Source: Amycolatopsis oliviviridis
GTDB lineage: Bacteria > Actinomycetota > Actinomycetes > Mycobacteriales > Pseudonocardiaceae
Direction of reading: 5' to 3'
Length of the DNA stretch: 64,000 nucleotides
Assembly: GCF_014654365.1 (NCBI RefSeq)
Contig: NZ_BNAY01000005.1
Span: forward strand, 310,001-374,000
In this document: one piece after another, positions 43,357-51,426 of the stretch
Layout: each line of letters starts with the position of its first letter
Position numbering within the stretch: position 1 is the stretch's first letter
Notes under the pieces: model-generated
What the model saw: the letters and a program-made list of their open reading frames with translations, nothing else
Databases searched by the model: none
Told to the model about the DNA's origin: nothing
Position numbers and translations under genes: made by a program

Positions 43357-44360
43357 CAGCGCACCCCCTGCTCGGTCAGCGCTTCGGCGAGGTCGTAGAG
43401 CGCCGCGACGTCGACCCCGTCGGTCAGATCCGGCAGTTCGAGACCCGGAAGGTCCGCTTCGGACAGTTGTTCGCGGGCGCGCTGCTCGGCCGCGACCCGG
43501 ACGGCGTGCTCGACGGTCTCCTCGACCAGCGCGTCGAGGGTGCTTTCGGGCAGGTCCAGCCCTGCCGACGCGAGTCCGGCGCGGACGCGCGAGGCGTCGA
43601 CGCGGCCGTCGGCGGCGGCCGTCACCGAGCGGGCGGGCAGCCGCGGCGGGCGGACCCGGTTGACCAGCACCGCGCCGGGGCGCAGATCCGCGCCGTCGAG
43701 TTCGGCGACCGCTTCGACGGTCTCCCTCACCGGCATCTCTTCCAGCAGCGTCACCAGGTGGACGGCGGTCTCGCCGGAATGCAGCAGCCGGACGACGCCG
43801 TCGGCCTGGCCGCGGATCGGGCCGGTCTTGGCGAGATCGGTCAGCGCCTTGGTGACGTCGAGGAACTTCACGACCCGGCCGGTGGGTGGCGAGTCGACGA
43901 CGACGGCGTCATAGGTGTGGCGGCCGTCGGATTCGGTGCGGCCGACGCATTCCTTGATCTTCCCGGTGAGCAGGACGTCGCGCAGACCCGGCGCGAGCGT
44001 GGTGGCGAACTCGATCGCGCCCATCCGCCGCAGCGTCCGCCCCGCGAAGCCGAGGTTGTAGAACATCTCGAAGTATTCGAGGAGCGCGGCCTCGACGTCG
44101 ATGTGCAGCGCGCGCAGCTCACCGCCGCCGGGGACGGCCGCGATGCGCTGCTCGGCGTACGGCAGCGGCTCGGTGTCGAAGAGCTGGGCGATGCCCTGGC
44201 GGCCTTCGACCTCGATCAGCAGCACGCGTCGCCCGCCCTTGGCGAGCGCGAGGCCCAGGGAGGCGGCGAGCGTGGTCTTGCCCGTCCCGCCCTTACCGGT
44301 GACGAAATGCAGCCTGGCTCTCGCGAGTTCGTCGGTCCAGCCGGCAAGGGGAGTGCTCAC
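43356..44360 (-). CDS. ArsA/GET3-like ATPase, first subunit (Rv3679 type)
   Basis: 334 aa. P-loop FVTGKGGTGKTTLAASLGLAL, LIEVEGRQGIAQLF and VVVDSPPTGRVVKFLDV are the conserved nucleotide-binding motifs. No Cys-rich metalloid site is present, so arsenite transport is unlikely. I chose the GTG at 44360 (AGGGTGGG upstream); GTG at 44369 adds three residues. Partner of the following ATPase. Confidence 0.92.
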   Translation of the reverse strand: MSTPLAGWTDELARARLHFVTGKGGTGKTTLAASLGLALAKGGRRVLLIEVEGRQGIAQLFDTEPLPYAEQRIAAVPGGGELRALHIDVEAALLEYFEMFYNLGFAGRTLRRMGAIEFATTLAPGLRDVLLTGKIKECVGRTESDGRHTYDAVVVDSPPTGRVVKFLDVTKALTDLAKTGPIRGQADGVVRLLHSGETAVHLVTLLEEMPVRETVEAVAELDGADLRPGAVLVNRVRPPRLPARSVTAAADGRVDASRVRAGLASAGLDLPESTLDALVEETVEHAVRVAAEQRAREQLSEADLPGLELPDLTDGVDVAALYDLAEALTEQGVR

Positions 44361-44382
44361 CGGTCCCACCCTAATTGAGTGG

Positions 44383-44631
44383 TCAGCTCGCCAGCATCAT
44401 GACGCCGAGCGCAGCCGCGACCACGGCGACGATGACCCAGGTCAGGACGCCGGGCAACACAGTGAGCATCACCACACCGAGCAGCAGGAGGACCACGAAG
44501 GCCACCGCGCCGGTGATCGCGACCGCTCCCGAGCTGTCCCGGCGGTCCCTGGCCTTGGCCATCAGGACCAGCACCAGCGGCAGCCCGGCCGCGGCGAGCA
44601 GGACGGTCGCGACCACACGCCAGGTCTCCAC
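44383..44631 (-). CDS. Small two-TM membrane protein
   Basis: 82 aa with two hydrophobic helices (VVATVLLAAAGLPLVLVLMA and AFVVLLLLGVVMLTV plus LTWVIVAVVAAALGVMM) and a short charged loop KARDRRDSS. GTG start. It precedes the ArsA-like pair by 22 nt on the same strand and could be their membrane partner or merely co-transcribed. I do not recognise the family. Confidence 0.7.
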   Translation of the reverse strand: METWRVVATVLLAAAGLPLVLVLMAKARDRRDSSGAVAITGAVAFVVLLLLGVVMLTVLPGVLTWVIVAVVAAALGVMMLAS

Positions 44632-44654
44632 GGGACCTCACGTTAGCGGAGCGG

Positions 44655-45599
44655 TCAGCTCCCGATCGGGGTCGCGGGCACGCACGGCACCGGCTTCGCG
44701 TGCGCCGGGTCCAGCGCGTTGAGGACGTGCCCGGCCGCGTTGCGGTCGGCGGCCACCCCGGCGTGCTCGGCCAGGTCCAGCAGGCAGCGGTCCTGCAGGA
44801 CGACGTTCTTCACGTTCGGTCCCTTCCCGAGCCCGCTCGTGTACGGGACGACGGCTTCGTCGTAGCGGGTGAGGATGTTCGTGTAGGTCACGCCCGGCTG
44901 GAAGATCCCGTTGCCGGAGCGCAGGTTCGTGAGGAATTCCGAACCACGCAGGAACTGGCGGCACGAGCCGCAGACCGGGTCGAGGATCCCGTTGATCCCG
45001 GGCGCCAGGCCGAGCGCGCTCGCGAGCGCGTACAGGTGCGAAGCGCCGAACAACGTCGTGCCGTCCCACAGCGGGGTCAGGCTGACGTACTTGTCCACTT
45101 TGGACGCGCCGCCGAGGAACTTCACGTAATAGGAAGGCATCAGTGTTCCCTCGGAATGCCCGAGGATGTCCACCTCGGACGCCCCGGTCGCGCCGAGCAC
45201 CTTGTCGACGAACGCCGAGAGTTCCTTCGCGCTCTGCTCCATCGGGAGGAGCCCGCCCGGCTGGTAGATCGGCAGCGGCTTCCCAGGGACCCCGTAGGTC
45301 AAGGAGAAGACGCAGTACCCCTCGTTCTTCAACAGCGGGCCGAACGTCTGCCAGTTCACCGTCTGGTTGGCGCCGAGGCCGTGGGTGAGCACGACCGGGT
45401 TCCGATGGGCGGCACTGGGACGGCAGCCGAAATCGTTCGCGCCGGGCGGTGGGCCGCCGGGATCGGCCGCCTGCGCGGGCAGCGCCGCGGCGAGGGTCCA
45501 CGGAACGGGAAGTTTCTCGTCGGCGTTCGCCGGTGAAGCGCAGATCAGGGCAAGGGCCGCGGCCAGGCAGGCGACGGCGAGGGACTTCGTTGTCCGCAT
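44655..45599 (-). CDS. Secreted lipase/esterase (class 2 type)
   Basis: 314 aa. Signal peptide (about 1-26, cleavage after SPANA). NPVVLTHGLGANQTVNW is the oxyanion loop; the nucleophile Ser is in DILGHSEGTLMP (G-H-S-x-G). Cys pairs (e.g. DPVCGSCRQFL) suggest extracytoplasmic disulfides. It hydrolyses acyl esters outside the cell. The 16-bp site just upstream matches one before the cytoplasmic esterase at 29492. Confidence 0.9.
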   Translation of the reverse strand: MRTTKSLAVACLAAALALICASPANADEKLPVPWTLAAALPAQAADPGGPPPGANDFGCRPSAAHRNPVVLTHGLGANQTVNWQTFGPLLKNEGYCVFSLTYGVPGKPLPIYQPGGLLPMEQSAKELSAFVDKVLGATGASEVDILGHSEGTLMPSYYVKFLGGASKVDKYVSLTPLWDGTTLFGASHLYALASALGLAPGINGILDPVCGSCRQFLRGSEFLTNLRSGNGIFQPGVTYTNILTRYDEAVVPYTSGLGKGPNVKNVVLQDRCLLDLAEHAGVAADRNAAGHVLNALDPAHAKPVPCVPATPIGS

Positions 45600-45612
45600 G
45601 TCAACGTCCTAT

Positions 45613-45628
45613 CTACTCCCGAGTAGGT
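45613..45628. promoter_or_regulatory. Candidate operator shared by two lipolytic genes (site 2)
   Basis: CTACTCCCGAGTAGGT lies 13 nt before the lipase ATG. The inverted CTACT/AGTAG pair and the trailing GGT match the site at 30567 (13 of 16 bases). Confidence 0.5.
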
Positions 45629-45728
45629 GTGAAGTGAAACACATCGGCGGGAAATCGGCGAGCCGGTCGCGAGAGGGTTTCGCGCATGTGTGTGGGGCGC
45701 TCTTGCCGGTTTGGCTACGCTCCCGGGC

Positions 45729-45890
45729 ATGAGCGCCACCAAGTGGGAGTACGCGACCGTCCCCCTGTTGATCCACGCCACCAAGCAGATCCTCGACCAG
45801 TGGGGCGAGGACGGCTGGGAGCTCGTCACCGTGCTCCCGAACCCGACCGGCGAGCAGCACGTCGCCTACCTCAAACGAGCCAAGAACTGA
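45729..45890 (+). CDS. DUF4177 small protein
   Basis: 53 aa. WEYATVPLLIHATKQILDQWGEDGWELVTV is the DUF4177 core. Function unknown. It directly precedes RidA (12 nt), as Rv3678A precedes Rv3678c in mycobacteria (recalled). Confidence 0.87.
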   Translation: MSATKWEYATVPLLIHATKQILDQWGEDGWELVTVLPNPTGEQHVAYLKRAKN

Positions 45891-45902
45891 GGGATTGAAG
45901 CC

Positions 45903-46358
45903 ATGACCTGGAGCGATCGACTCGCCGAGCTCGGTATCGAACTGCCCGGCGTCGCCGCCCCGCTGGCGGCCTACGTGCCCGCCGTCCGCACCGGTTCGTA
46001 CGTCTACACGTCCGGGCAGCTGCCCATCGTGAAGGGCGAGCTCGAAGCGACCGGCAAGGTCGGCGCCGAGGTCAGCCCCGAAGAGGCGAAGCAGTACGCG
46101 CGGACGTCGATCCTCAACGCCCTCGCCGCGGTCGACTCGGTCGCCGGGCTCGACAACATCGCGCGCGTGGTCAAGGTCGTCGGTTTCGTGGCGTCCGCGG
46201 AGGGCTTCACCGGGCAGCCCGCGGTGATCAACGGCGCGTCCGAGCTGCTCGGCGAGATCTTCGGCGAGGCGGGCATCCACGCCCGGTCGGCCGTCGGGGT
46301 CGCCGAGCTGCCGATCGGGGCGCCGGTCGAGATCGAACTGATCGTGGAGGTGAAGTAG
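45903..46358 (+). CDS. RidA-family (YjgF) imine deaminase
   Basis: 151 aa. Members hydrolyse reactive enamine/imine intermediates from PLP enzymes. VYTSGQLPIVKGELEATGKVG and the C-terminal AVGVAELPIGAPVEIELIVEVK match the family core, but the catalytic Arg seen in canonical RidA (about residue 105) cannot be assigned with certainty; the R in HARSAVGVAELP is the best candidate. It abuts the next gene (46359). Confidence 0.92.
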   Translation: MTWSDRLAELGIELPGVAAPLAAYVPAVRTGSYVYTSGQLPIVKGELEATGKVGAEVSPEEAKQYARTSILNALAAVDSVAGLDNIARVVKVVGFVASAEGFTGQPAVINGASELLGEIFGEAGIHARSAVGVAELPIGAPVEIELIVEVK

Positions 46359-46988
46359 ATGGACCCGGACATCGAGAAGTCGTCGCACGAGCTCCTGCTC
46401 CGGCTGGCGGGACGCCTGCCGGACCAGCTCCTGTGGCGGTTCCGCGACTGGCTGGGCGAGGGCGCGATGGGCACGCTCGCGCGGACCCTGCCCCGGTCTT
46501 TGCTTAAGCACAGGATCGACCTGGACCAAACCGAGTATCGCCTGCTAGTCGCCGGGCTCATTCCGCACGGGGCCGACTGGCACCAGGTGAGTTCGACCCT
46601 GGGGGTAGACGACGTCACCGAGACCAGGTACACATTCACGCAGAGTGCGCCCGAATGGGTGAACTCCGTCGACTCTGTGTCCGTATTGATCCACGCAACG
46701 TTGCGGGGACGGCCGGATGTGGGTGAAGTGCGGCAAAGCTGGCGACACCTCGGTGTGGTCGGCGAGGGTGGGGCGAAACGAGTCCTCCTGGTCACGGCGA
46801 CGAACGGTCTGCCGAGGCTGACCGGCGAACTGCAGCGCGTCCTGCGCGTGCTGGGTGACGAGGAGCCCGGCGTCGAGGTTCTCCCGCCGAGCATCGACCT
46901 CACCGGCTATCACCGCACCGCGCTCGCCAACTCCGAGCTGGTCTGTGTGGGCGCGGTGGACACCGGAAGTCGGCTGGTCGCCGCTTAA
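46359..46988 (+). CDS. Uncharacterised protein, paralogue 1
   Basis: 209 aa, soluble. It starts at the base following the RidA stop. The helical N-terminus (LLRLAGRLPDQLLWRFRDWL) and the alpha/beta C-terminal half (RVLLVTATNGLPRLTGELQRVLR) line up with the next gene's first 210 residues, so the two look like a duplication. No family recognised. Position between RidA and the Nudix genes. Confidence 0.75.
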   Translation: MDPDIEKSSHELLLRLAGRLPDQLLWRFRDWLGEGAMGTLARTLPRSLLKHRIDLDQTEYRLLVAGLIPHGADWHQVSSTLGVDDVTETRYTFTQSAPEWVNSVDSVSVLIHATLRGRPDVGEVRQSWRHLGVVGEGGAKRVLLVTATNGLPRLTGELQRVLRVLGDEEPGVEVLPPSIDLTGYHRTALANSELVCVGAVDTGSRLVAA

Positions 46989-47026
46989 CGCTCGCACCAC
47001 CAGGCGAGCCGGGAGGGAGCAGAGCA

Positions 47027-48181
47027 ATGGTGGAGGTCCACGACGGCCCGCCCATGGACGGGTTCTCGGTGCCCCTGCGCCTGCACAACCTGTTACTGGC
47101 CCTGGCGGGTCGAATCGACGACAGTGCTTTGACCGAAGCGCGTGAGCTGATCGCGCGTGCGCACATCGACGAAGCGGTGGAGCTCACCACCGGAACCCTG
47201 ATCGCGGGGAAGATCCCGGTGAGCTCGTCCGAACAGCGTGAACTCGCGCTCGTCCTGGAGATGAGCCGGTCCGACGCCACCCTGGCGAACGACCTGCTCG
47301 TCGAGGAGGACGAGTCGGTGCTCACGCACCGGTTCACCGGCGAGAACCAGCCCGAATTCGGCCTCGCCGAGGCGCTCGACCGCACCCTGCAGGTGCTGCC
47401 GGACGTCCGGTCGGTGCACGCGGTGTGGCGGAACACACCCGCCGGCAGTGTGCCCGGCGCGCTGCCGCAGCGGGTGGTCCTGGTCGAGATCGGCCCGGAG
47501 GGCAACCCGCCCGCGGTCGCGTTCCGGGTGGACACCGCGCTTCGCCGCGCGGGTATCCGCTCGGTCGTCGAGGTCGCGGGGCCCGGTGTCGCGCGGTCCG
47601 CGTACCACCAGGCCGCGTCTTCGGCCGCGAGCCCGGTCTGGGTCACCGGGAGCAGTCACACCAGTGACTACCGGTCCGAGCCGATGACCCCGCCGCCCGC
47701 TCCCGCCCCGGCTCCCGAGCCTGCCAAGGAGCAGCCGAGCAGGCACGGGCTGCGGCCGGTCGGCGGCGGTGGCCACGAACCGGTCGAGCCGATCGCGCCG
47801 GTGGTGCCGATCGTGCAGGCACCCGCGACGGCCACGTCGTCGCCGTCTTCGGTGGTGCCTCCGGCGGAGGCGCCGCCGCGCAAGTCGCGGGCGGAGACCC
47901 GTGCCGAGCGCACGGCCGACCTGACCCCGGCCGAAGTGGCACAGCTGCGCCAGGCGCTCAAGGAGGACCCCGAAAAGGGCCGCGAGATCGCCTCGGGCAA
48001 GCCGAGCATGCACGAGGTCGTCGAGCTGCCCGCTCTCGACCTCGACGACCCCAGCCTGAGCGAGCGCGACCGTGCGCTCCTGCGCGAGCTGCACGCCGAG
48101 CTCGCGGAACGGGAGCGCGCCGAAGCGGCGAAGATCCGGCTGAACGGTGCTTCGCGCTCTAGCGGCTCTAGCTGGTCTTAA
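47027..48181 (+). CDS. Uncharacterised protein, paralogue 2 with proline-rich linker
   Basis: 384 aa. Residues 15-215 resemble the preceding 209-aa protein (LLLALAGRIDDSALTEARELI; RVVLVEIGPEGNPPAVAFRVDTALRRAG). Then come a Pro/Ala-rich linker (about 220-285) and a charged helical tail (about 290-375: ERTADLTPAEVAQLRQALKED; LSERDRALLRELHAELAER). A tether or adaptor role is inferred. No catalytic motif seen. RBS GGGAGGGAG. Confidence 0.78.
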   Translation: MVEVHDGPPMDGFSVPLRLHNLLLALAGRIDDSALTEARELIARAHIDEAVELTTGTLIAGKIPVSSSEQRELALVLEMSRSDATLANDLLVEEDESVLTHRFTGENQPEFGLAEALDRTLQVLPDVRSVHAVWRNTPAGSVPGALPQRVVLVEIGPEGNPPAVAFRVDTALRRAGIRSVVEVAGPGVARSAYHQAASSAASPVWVTGSSHTSDYRSEPMTPPPAPAPAPEPAKEQPSRHGLRPVGGGGHEPVEPIAPVVPIVQAPATATSSPSSVVPPAEAPPRKSRAETRAERTADLTPAEVAQLRQALKEDPEKGREIASGKPSMHEVVELPALDLDDPSLSERDRALLRELHAELAERERAEAAKIRLNGASRSSGSSWS

Positions 48182-48191
48182 CGAGTCCCAC

Positions 48192-48253
48192 GCAATTCGT
48201 CCTCTGGATGCGGTGGTTGCACGCGCAACTATCGCAACTAGAGGACGAATTGC
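48192..48253. repeat. Intergenic palindrome, family B, copy with different interior
   Basis: GCAATTCGTCCTCT and AGAGGACGAATTGC (14 nt, perfect) bracket a different interior, with GATGCGGTGGTTGC and GCAACTATCGCAACT pairing loosely. It follows the paralogue-2 stop by 10 nt. Confidence 0.78.
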
Positions 48254-48296
48254 CGTCTCCCCAAGGGCGCTCAGCGCCCGACGGAGACTTCGTCGA

Positions 48297-48332
48297 GCGC
48301 CCTCTTTTGGGCCGGAGGCCCCCGGAAACTCG
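48297..48332. repeat. Short repeat, family F (GCGCCCTCTTTTGGGCC)
   Basis: GCGCCCTCTTTTGGGCCG...GGCCC.CGGAAAC recurs in inverted orientation at about 53147-53185 (GGGCCTTCGGCCCGAAAAGA). Two copies in this window; preceded here by GGGCGCTCAGCGCCC. Confidence 0.55.
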
Positions 48333-48436
48333 ATGAAAGGGCGCATCCACACGCGACTCCGGTTGCCTGCGGAGGGTGCCCTTTCGGCGTGTTTGCGGCA
48401 GCGCTCGACAGACAGACACAGTGTTAGGTTGCGGGT

Positions 48437-49249
48437 GTGGCTGAAGAACTGACATTCGACATCCCGGTGGGGGCCGGGGTGGGCACCCGCGCCAACGCCG
48501 ACGGCGAGCCGGTGACGCCCAAGGACGCGGCGACCGTGATCCTCCTCCGTGACGGCGCGCGCGGCGTCGAGGTCTTCCTGCAGCACCGGGTGAAGGGCAT
48601 GCCGTTCGCGGGCGGGATGACCGTCTTCCCCGGCGGCGGCGTGGACTCCCGCGATGTCGACGCTTCGGTGAGCTGGGCGGGCCCGGAGCCCGCTTGGTGG
48701 GCGGAACGCTTCGGCTGCGAGGAATCGCTCGCCCGCGCCCTGGTGTGCGCGGCCGTGCGGGAGACCTTCGAAGAGTCGGGCGTACTGCTCGCGAGCATCG
48801 GGGACGCCGTCGTCACCGATACGACGCCGTATCAGGAAGCCCGCGAAAAGCTGGTCTCCCGCGAACTCTCCCTCGCCGCGTTCCTCGAAGCGAACGGCCT
48901 GACGCTGCGCGCGGATCTCCTGTGGCCGTGGGCGAACTGGCTCACCCCGCCCCAGGAACCGCGCCGGTACGACACCTGCTTCTTCGTCGCCGTCCTGCCC
49001 GAGGGGCAGGAGGCGGACAGCGCCACCTCCGAGGCCGTCAGCACCGGCTGGCAGCGGCCGGAAGAGGCCATCGCCGACGCCAAGGAAGGGCGCCGCATGC
49101 TCATGCCACCGACCTGGATCACGCTCTCGGAACTGGGCGGGTTCGACTCGGCCGCCGCGGCGAGGGCCGTCGAACGCGAGATCGTGAAGATCATGCCGAC
49201 GCTGGTCCGCGAGGGCGACAAGGTCCGCGTCGTCATGGACCGCGCATGA
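48437..49249 (+). CDS. Nudix hydrolase (large, with insertion in the Nudix box)
   Basis: 270 aa. MTVFPGGGVDSRD and AVRETFEESGVLLAS are the two halves of a Nudix box separated by about 35 residues, an arrangement known in NUDT19-like (RP2p) CoA diphosphatases. It probably cleaves a nucleoside diphosphate derivative, possibly acyl-CoA. It overlaps the MBL gene by 4 nt and so is first in a coupled three-gene unit. Confidence 0.9.
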   Translation: MAEELTFDIPVGAGVGTRANADGEPVTPKDAATVILLRDGARGVEVFLQHRVKGMPFAGGMTVFPGGGVDSRDVDASVSWAGPEPAWWAERFGCEESLARALVCAAVRETFEESGVLLASIGDAVVTDTTPYQEAREKLVSRELSLAAFLEANGLTLRADLLWPWANWLTPPQEPRRYDTCFFVAVLPEGQEADSATSEAVSTGWQRPEEAIADAKEGRRMLMPPTWITLSELGGFDSAAAARAVEREIVKIMPTLVREGDKVRVVMDRA

Positions 49250-50016
49250 GCGCCCCCGCGTACGGCGTGCTGCGCCGGGTGACGCCGACGGCGTCCGTGC
49301 TGCTGGAGAACAACCCGTCGTCGATGACGCTGGAGGGCACCAATTCCTGGGTGCTGCGCGGGGCGGGCGCGTCCGGTTCCGTGGTCGTCGACCCCGGTCA
49401 CGAGGACGTCGAGCACCTGACCCTGCTGGCGGAAACCGGCGACGTCGATCTGATCATCCTGACCCACCATCATCCGGACCACGCCGAGGGCGCACCTTGG
49501 TTCGCCGAGCGTGTCGGCGCTCCGGTGCGGGCCTTCGACGAGGCGCTCTGTATCGGCGGGAAGTCCCTTGTGGACGGCGATGTGATCGAGGCGGCCGGTC
49601 TGCGGCTCTCGGTGCTGCACACACCGGGGCACACCGGCGACTCGATCTGCCTGGTGTCCGACGGCCAGATCCTGACCGGTGACACCATCCTCGGCCGCGG
49701 CACCACCGTGCTGCACGATCTCGGCGACTACCTGCGCTCGCTGCGTAAACTCATCGAACTGCCCGAGGGCACCACCGGGCTGCCCGGGCACGGCCCGGAA
49801 CTGCCCGACCTCGCCGCGACCGCGCGCGAATACCTGGCGCACCGGGAAGAACGGCTGGACCAGGTGCGTTCGGCACTGAAGGAACTCGGTGCGGACGCCA
49901 CACCGCGCCAGGTCGTCGAGGTCGTCTACGCCGACGTCGACAAGGCTTTGTGGGCGCCCGCCGAGTGGAGCGTGCGGGCACAGTTGGACTACCTGAGGTC
50001 GGAGGACGGCGAATGA
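49246..50016 (+). CDS. MBL-fold metallo-hydrolase (Rv3677c / LACTB2-like)
   Basis: 256 aa. The metal motif ILTHHHPDHAEG (H-x-H-x-D-H), HTPGHTGDS and the LTGDTILG Asp bind two zinc ions. Close to the LACTB2-like family of the human endoribonuclease, so nuclease or hydrolase activity is possible. ATGA overlap with both neighbours. In M. tuberculosis Rv3677c is likewise next to crp and RidA (recalled). Confidence 0.92.
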   Translation: MSAPAYGVLRRVTPTASVLLENNPSSMTLEGTNSWVLRGAGASGSVVVDPGHEDVEHLTLLAETGDVDLIILTHHHPDHAEGAPWFAERVGAPVRAFDEALCIGGKSLVDGDVIEAAGLRLSVLHTPGHTGDSICLVSDGQILTGDTILGRGTTVLHDLGDYLRSLRKLIELPEGTTGLPGHGPELPDLAATAREYLAHREERLDQVRSALKELGADATPRQVVEVVYADVDKALWAPAEWSVRAQLDYLRSEDGE

Positions 50017-50264
50017 GTGACGTCGAGGTCGAGTTCTACTGGCGCCCCGGATGCGGGTTCTGCGCCGCACTGGAGCGGCCGCTGTCGAAGAGCGGTTTCA
50101 AGGTGAAGCGGGTCAACATCTGGGAGGACCCGGACGCCGCCGCGCGGGTGCGCTCGGTGGCCGACGGGAACGAGGTCGTGCCGACGGTTTTCGTGGGCTC
50201 GACGGCGATGGTGAACCCTTCGTTCGGTGAGATCGAGGCCGCCGTGAAGGCCGCTTCGGTCTGA
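50013..50264 (+). CDS. Glutaredoxin-like protein / mycoredoxin
   Basis: 83 aa thioredoxin-fold protein, with the CxxC motif at RPGCGFCAAL (C-G-F-C), EVVPTVFVGSTAMVNPSF as cis-Pro loop. It reduces mixed disulfides, and in actinobacteria probably those with mycothiol. 4-nt overlap with the MBL gene. Confidence 0.9.
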   Translation: MSDVEVEFYWRPGCGFCAALERPLSKSGFKVKRVNIWEDPDAAARVRSVADGNEVVPTVFVGSTAMVNPSFGEIEAAVKAASV

Positions 50265-50286
50265 TCTGCCGCTTCGCGCTCGCGAG

Positions 50287-50345
50287 AGTGCAATGAAAGG
50301 CCCCTTCATTGCAAAATTTGCAATGAAGGGGCCTTTCATTGCACT
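50287..50345. repeat. Intergenic palindrome, family C, copy 2
   Basis: Perfect 29-nt arms around a central A at 50316. Compared with copies 1 and 3 the inner half-palindrome is in the opposite order (GAAAGGCCCCTTCAT). It lies between the glutaredoxin and the convergent sliding-clamp gene. Confidence 0.9.
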
Positions 50346-50352
50346 GGGTGCG

Positions 50353-51417
50353 TCAGCGCGGGAGCATCGGCATCACGTAGTAGGTGAGCTCCACCTCGCC
50401 CGGTTCCGCGGAGCGGATGACGCACGCCCGCATCCCGGGCTGGATGTCGAGCCGCACCCGTTCCCCGGCGAAACCCTGCAGCGCGTCCAGCAGATAGCGC
50501 GCCTGGAACGAGGGCGAAGTCCGGCCGCCGGAGACCTCGGCCTTCAGCGTCTCCTCGGCCTCCCCGGTGTCCTGCTTCGAACTGGCCAGCCGCAGGTGCG
50601 AGTCGCCGACCTCCAGCGTCAGCACCCGCCGGTCGTCCGCGTAGACGCCCACCCGGCGCACGGCGGCGGCCAGCGCGTCGGCGGCGACCTCGACGGTCGT
50701 GTCCACAGTGGACGACTCGATCAGCTTCTCGGACAGGAATCCCGCGTCGAGCACGGCGGTGGTGACGGTGACGCCCGCCCAGCTCAGGCCGAACCTGGTC
50801 CCGTCGCCGTGCAGGCCGACGACGCCGCGCGCCTGCTTCGCCGTCTCGGCGAGCAGGCCGGCCGGGACGAGCGCGTCGACGGGCTCGCCTTCGGCGCGCA
50901 GCGGGAGCGTGGCGACGGCCATCCGGTACCGGTCGGACGCCGTCAGCCGCAGCTCGCGGCTGAAGCTCTGCACGCGGACACCGGTGAACATCGGCAGCGC
51001 GTCGTCCTTGGCCGCCGTGCCCGCGACGGTCCGCAACGCCGTCGCCAGCGCGGCACCGTCCACTTCGGACACCTTGGGCGGCATCTCCTGGAGCCGCAGC
51101 TCGCGGCTCAGCAACGGCATCGCGAACCGGCCGCCTTCCACCCGCACGGCCAGCCGCGATCCCTCGACGACCAGGCGCACCATGTCGTCTTCGAGCATGC
51201 GCAACGTCTCCGCGAGCGGCCCGGCCGGGACGAGGACCTCGCCGTCGGTGTGGACGACGGCGTCACAGGTCAGGCGGACCGCCCGTTCGCTGTCGTTGCC
51301 GCCGACGGTCAGCCCGTCCCGCCCGGCCCGCAGGAGCAGGCCGGAGCGAGCCGAGAGCAGCCGTGCGGCGGCGGAAACGGCGGACGAGAGGGAGCGGGTG
51401 GCGGCAGTCAGGTCCAT
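50353..51417 (-). CDS. DNA polymerase III beta-clamp paralogue (DnaN-like)
   Basis: 354 aa, three repeats of the processivity clamp fold (AVSAAARLLSARSGLLLRAG; KDDALPMFTGVRVQSFSRELRLTASDRYRMA; ARYLLDALQGFAGERVRLDI). The conserved ASDRYRMA and C-terminal VELTYYVMPMLPR match DnaN, whose usual C-terminal motif is MPMRL. dnaN normally lies beside dnaA; no replication gene is near, so this is a likely second clamp. Alternative clamps can be resistance or repair paralogues. It is in an apparent insertion in a conserved gene block. Confidence 0.9.
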   Translation of the reverse strand: MDLTAATRSLSSAVSAAARLLSARSGLLLRAGRDGLTVGGNDSERAVRLTCDAVVHTDGEVLVPAGPLAETLRMLEDDMVRLVVEGSRLAVRVEGGRFAMPLLSRELRLQEMPPKVSEVDGAALATALRTVAGTAAKDDALPMFTGVRVQSFSRELRLTASDRYRMAVATLPLRAEGEPVDALVPAGLLAETAKQARGVVGLHGDGTRFGLSWAGVTVTTAVLDAGFLSEKLIESSTVDTTVEVAADALAAAVRRVGVYADDRRVLTLEVGDSHLRLASSKQDTGEAEETLKAEVSGGRTSPSFQARYLLDALQGFAGERVRLDIQPGMRACVIRSAEPGEVELTYYVMPMLPR

Positions 51418-51426
51418 GCCCGCAAG

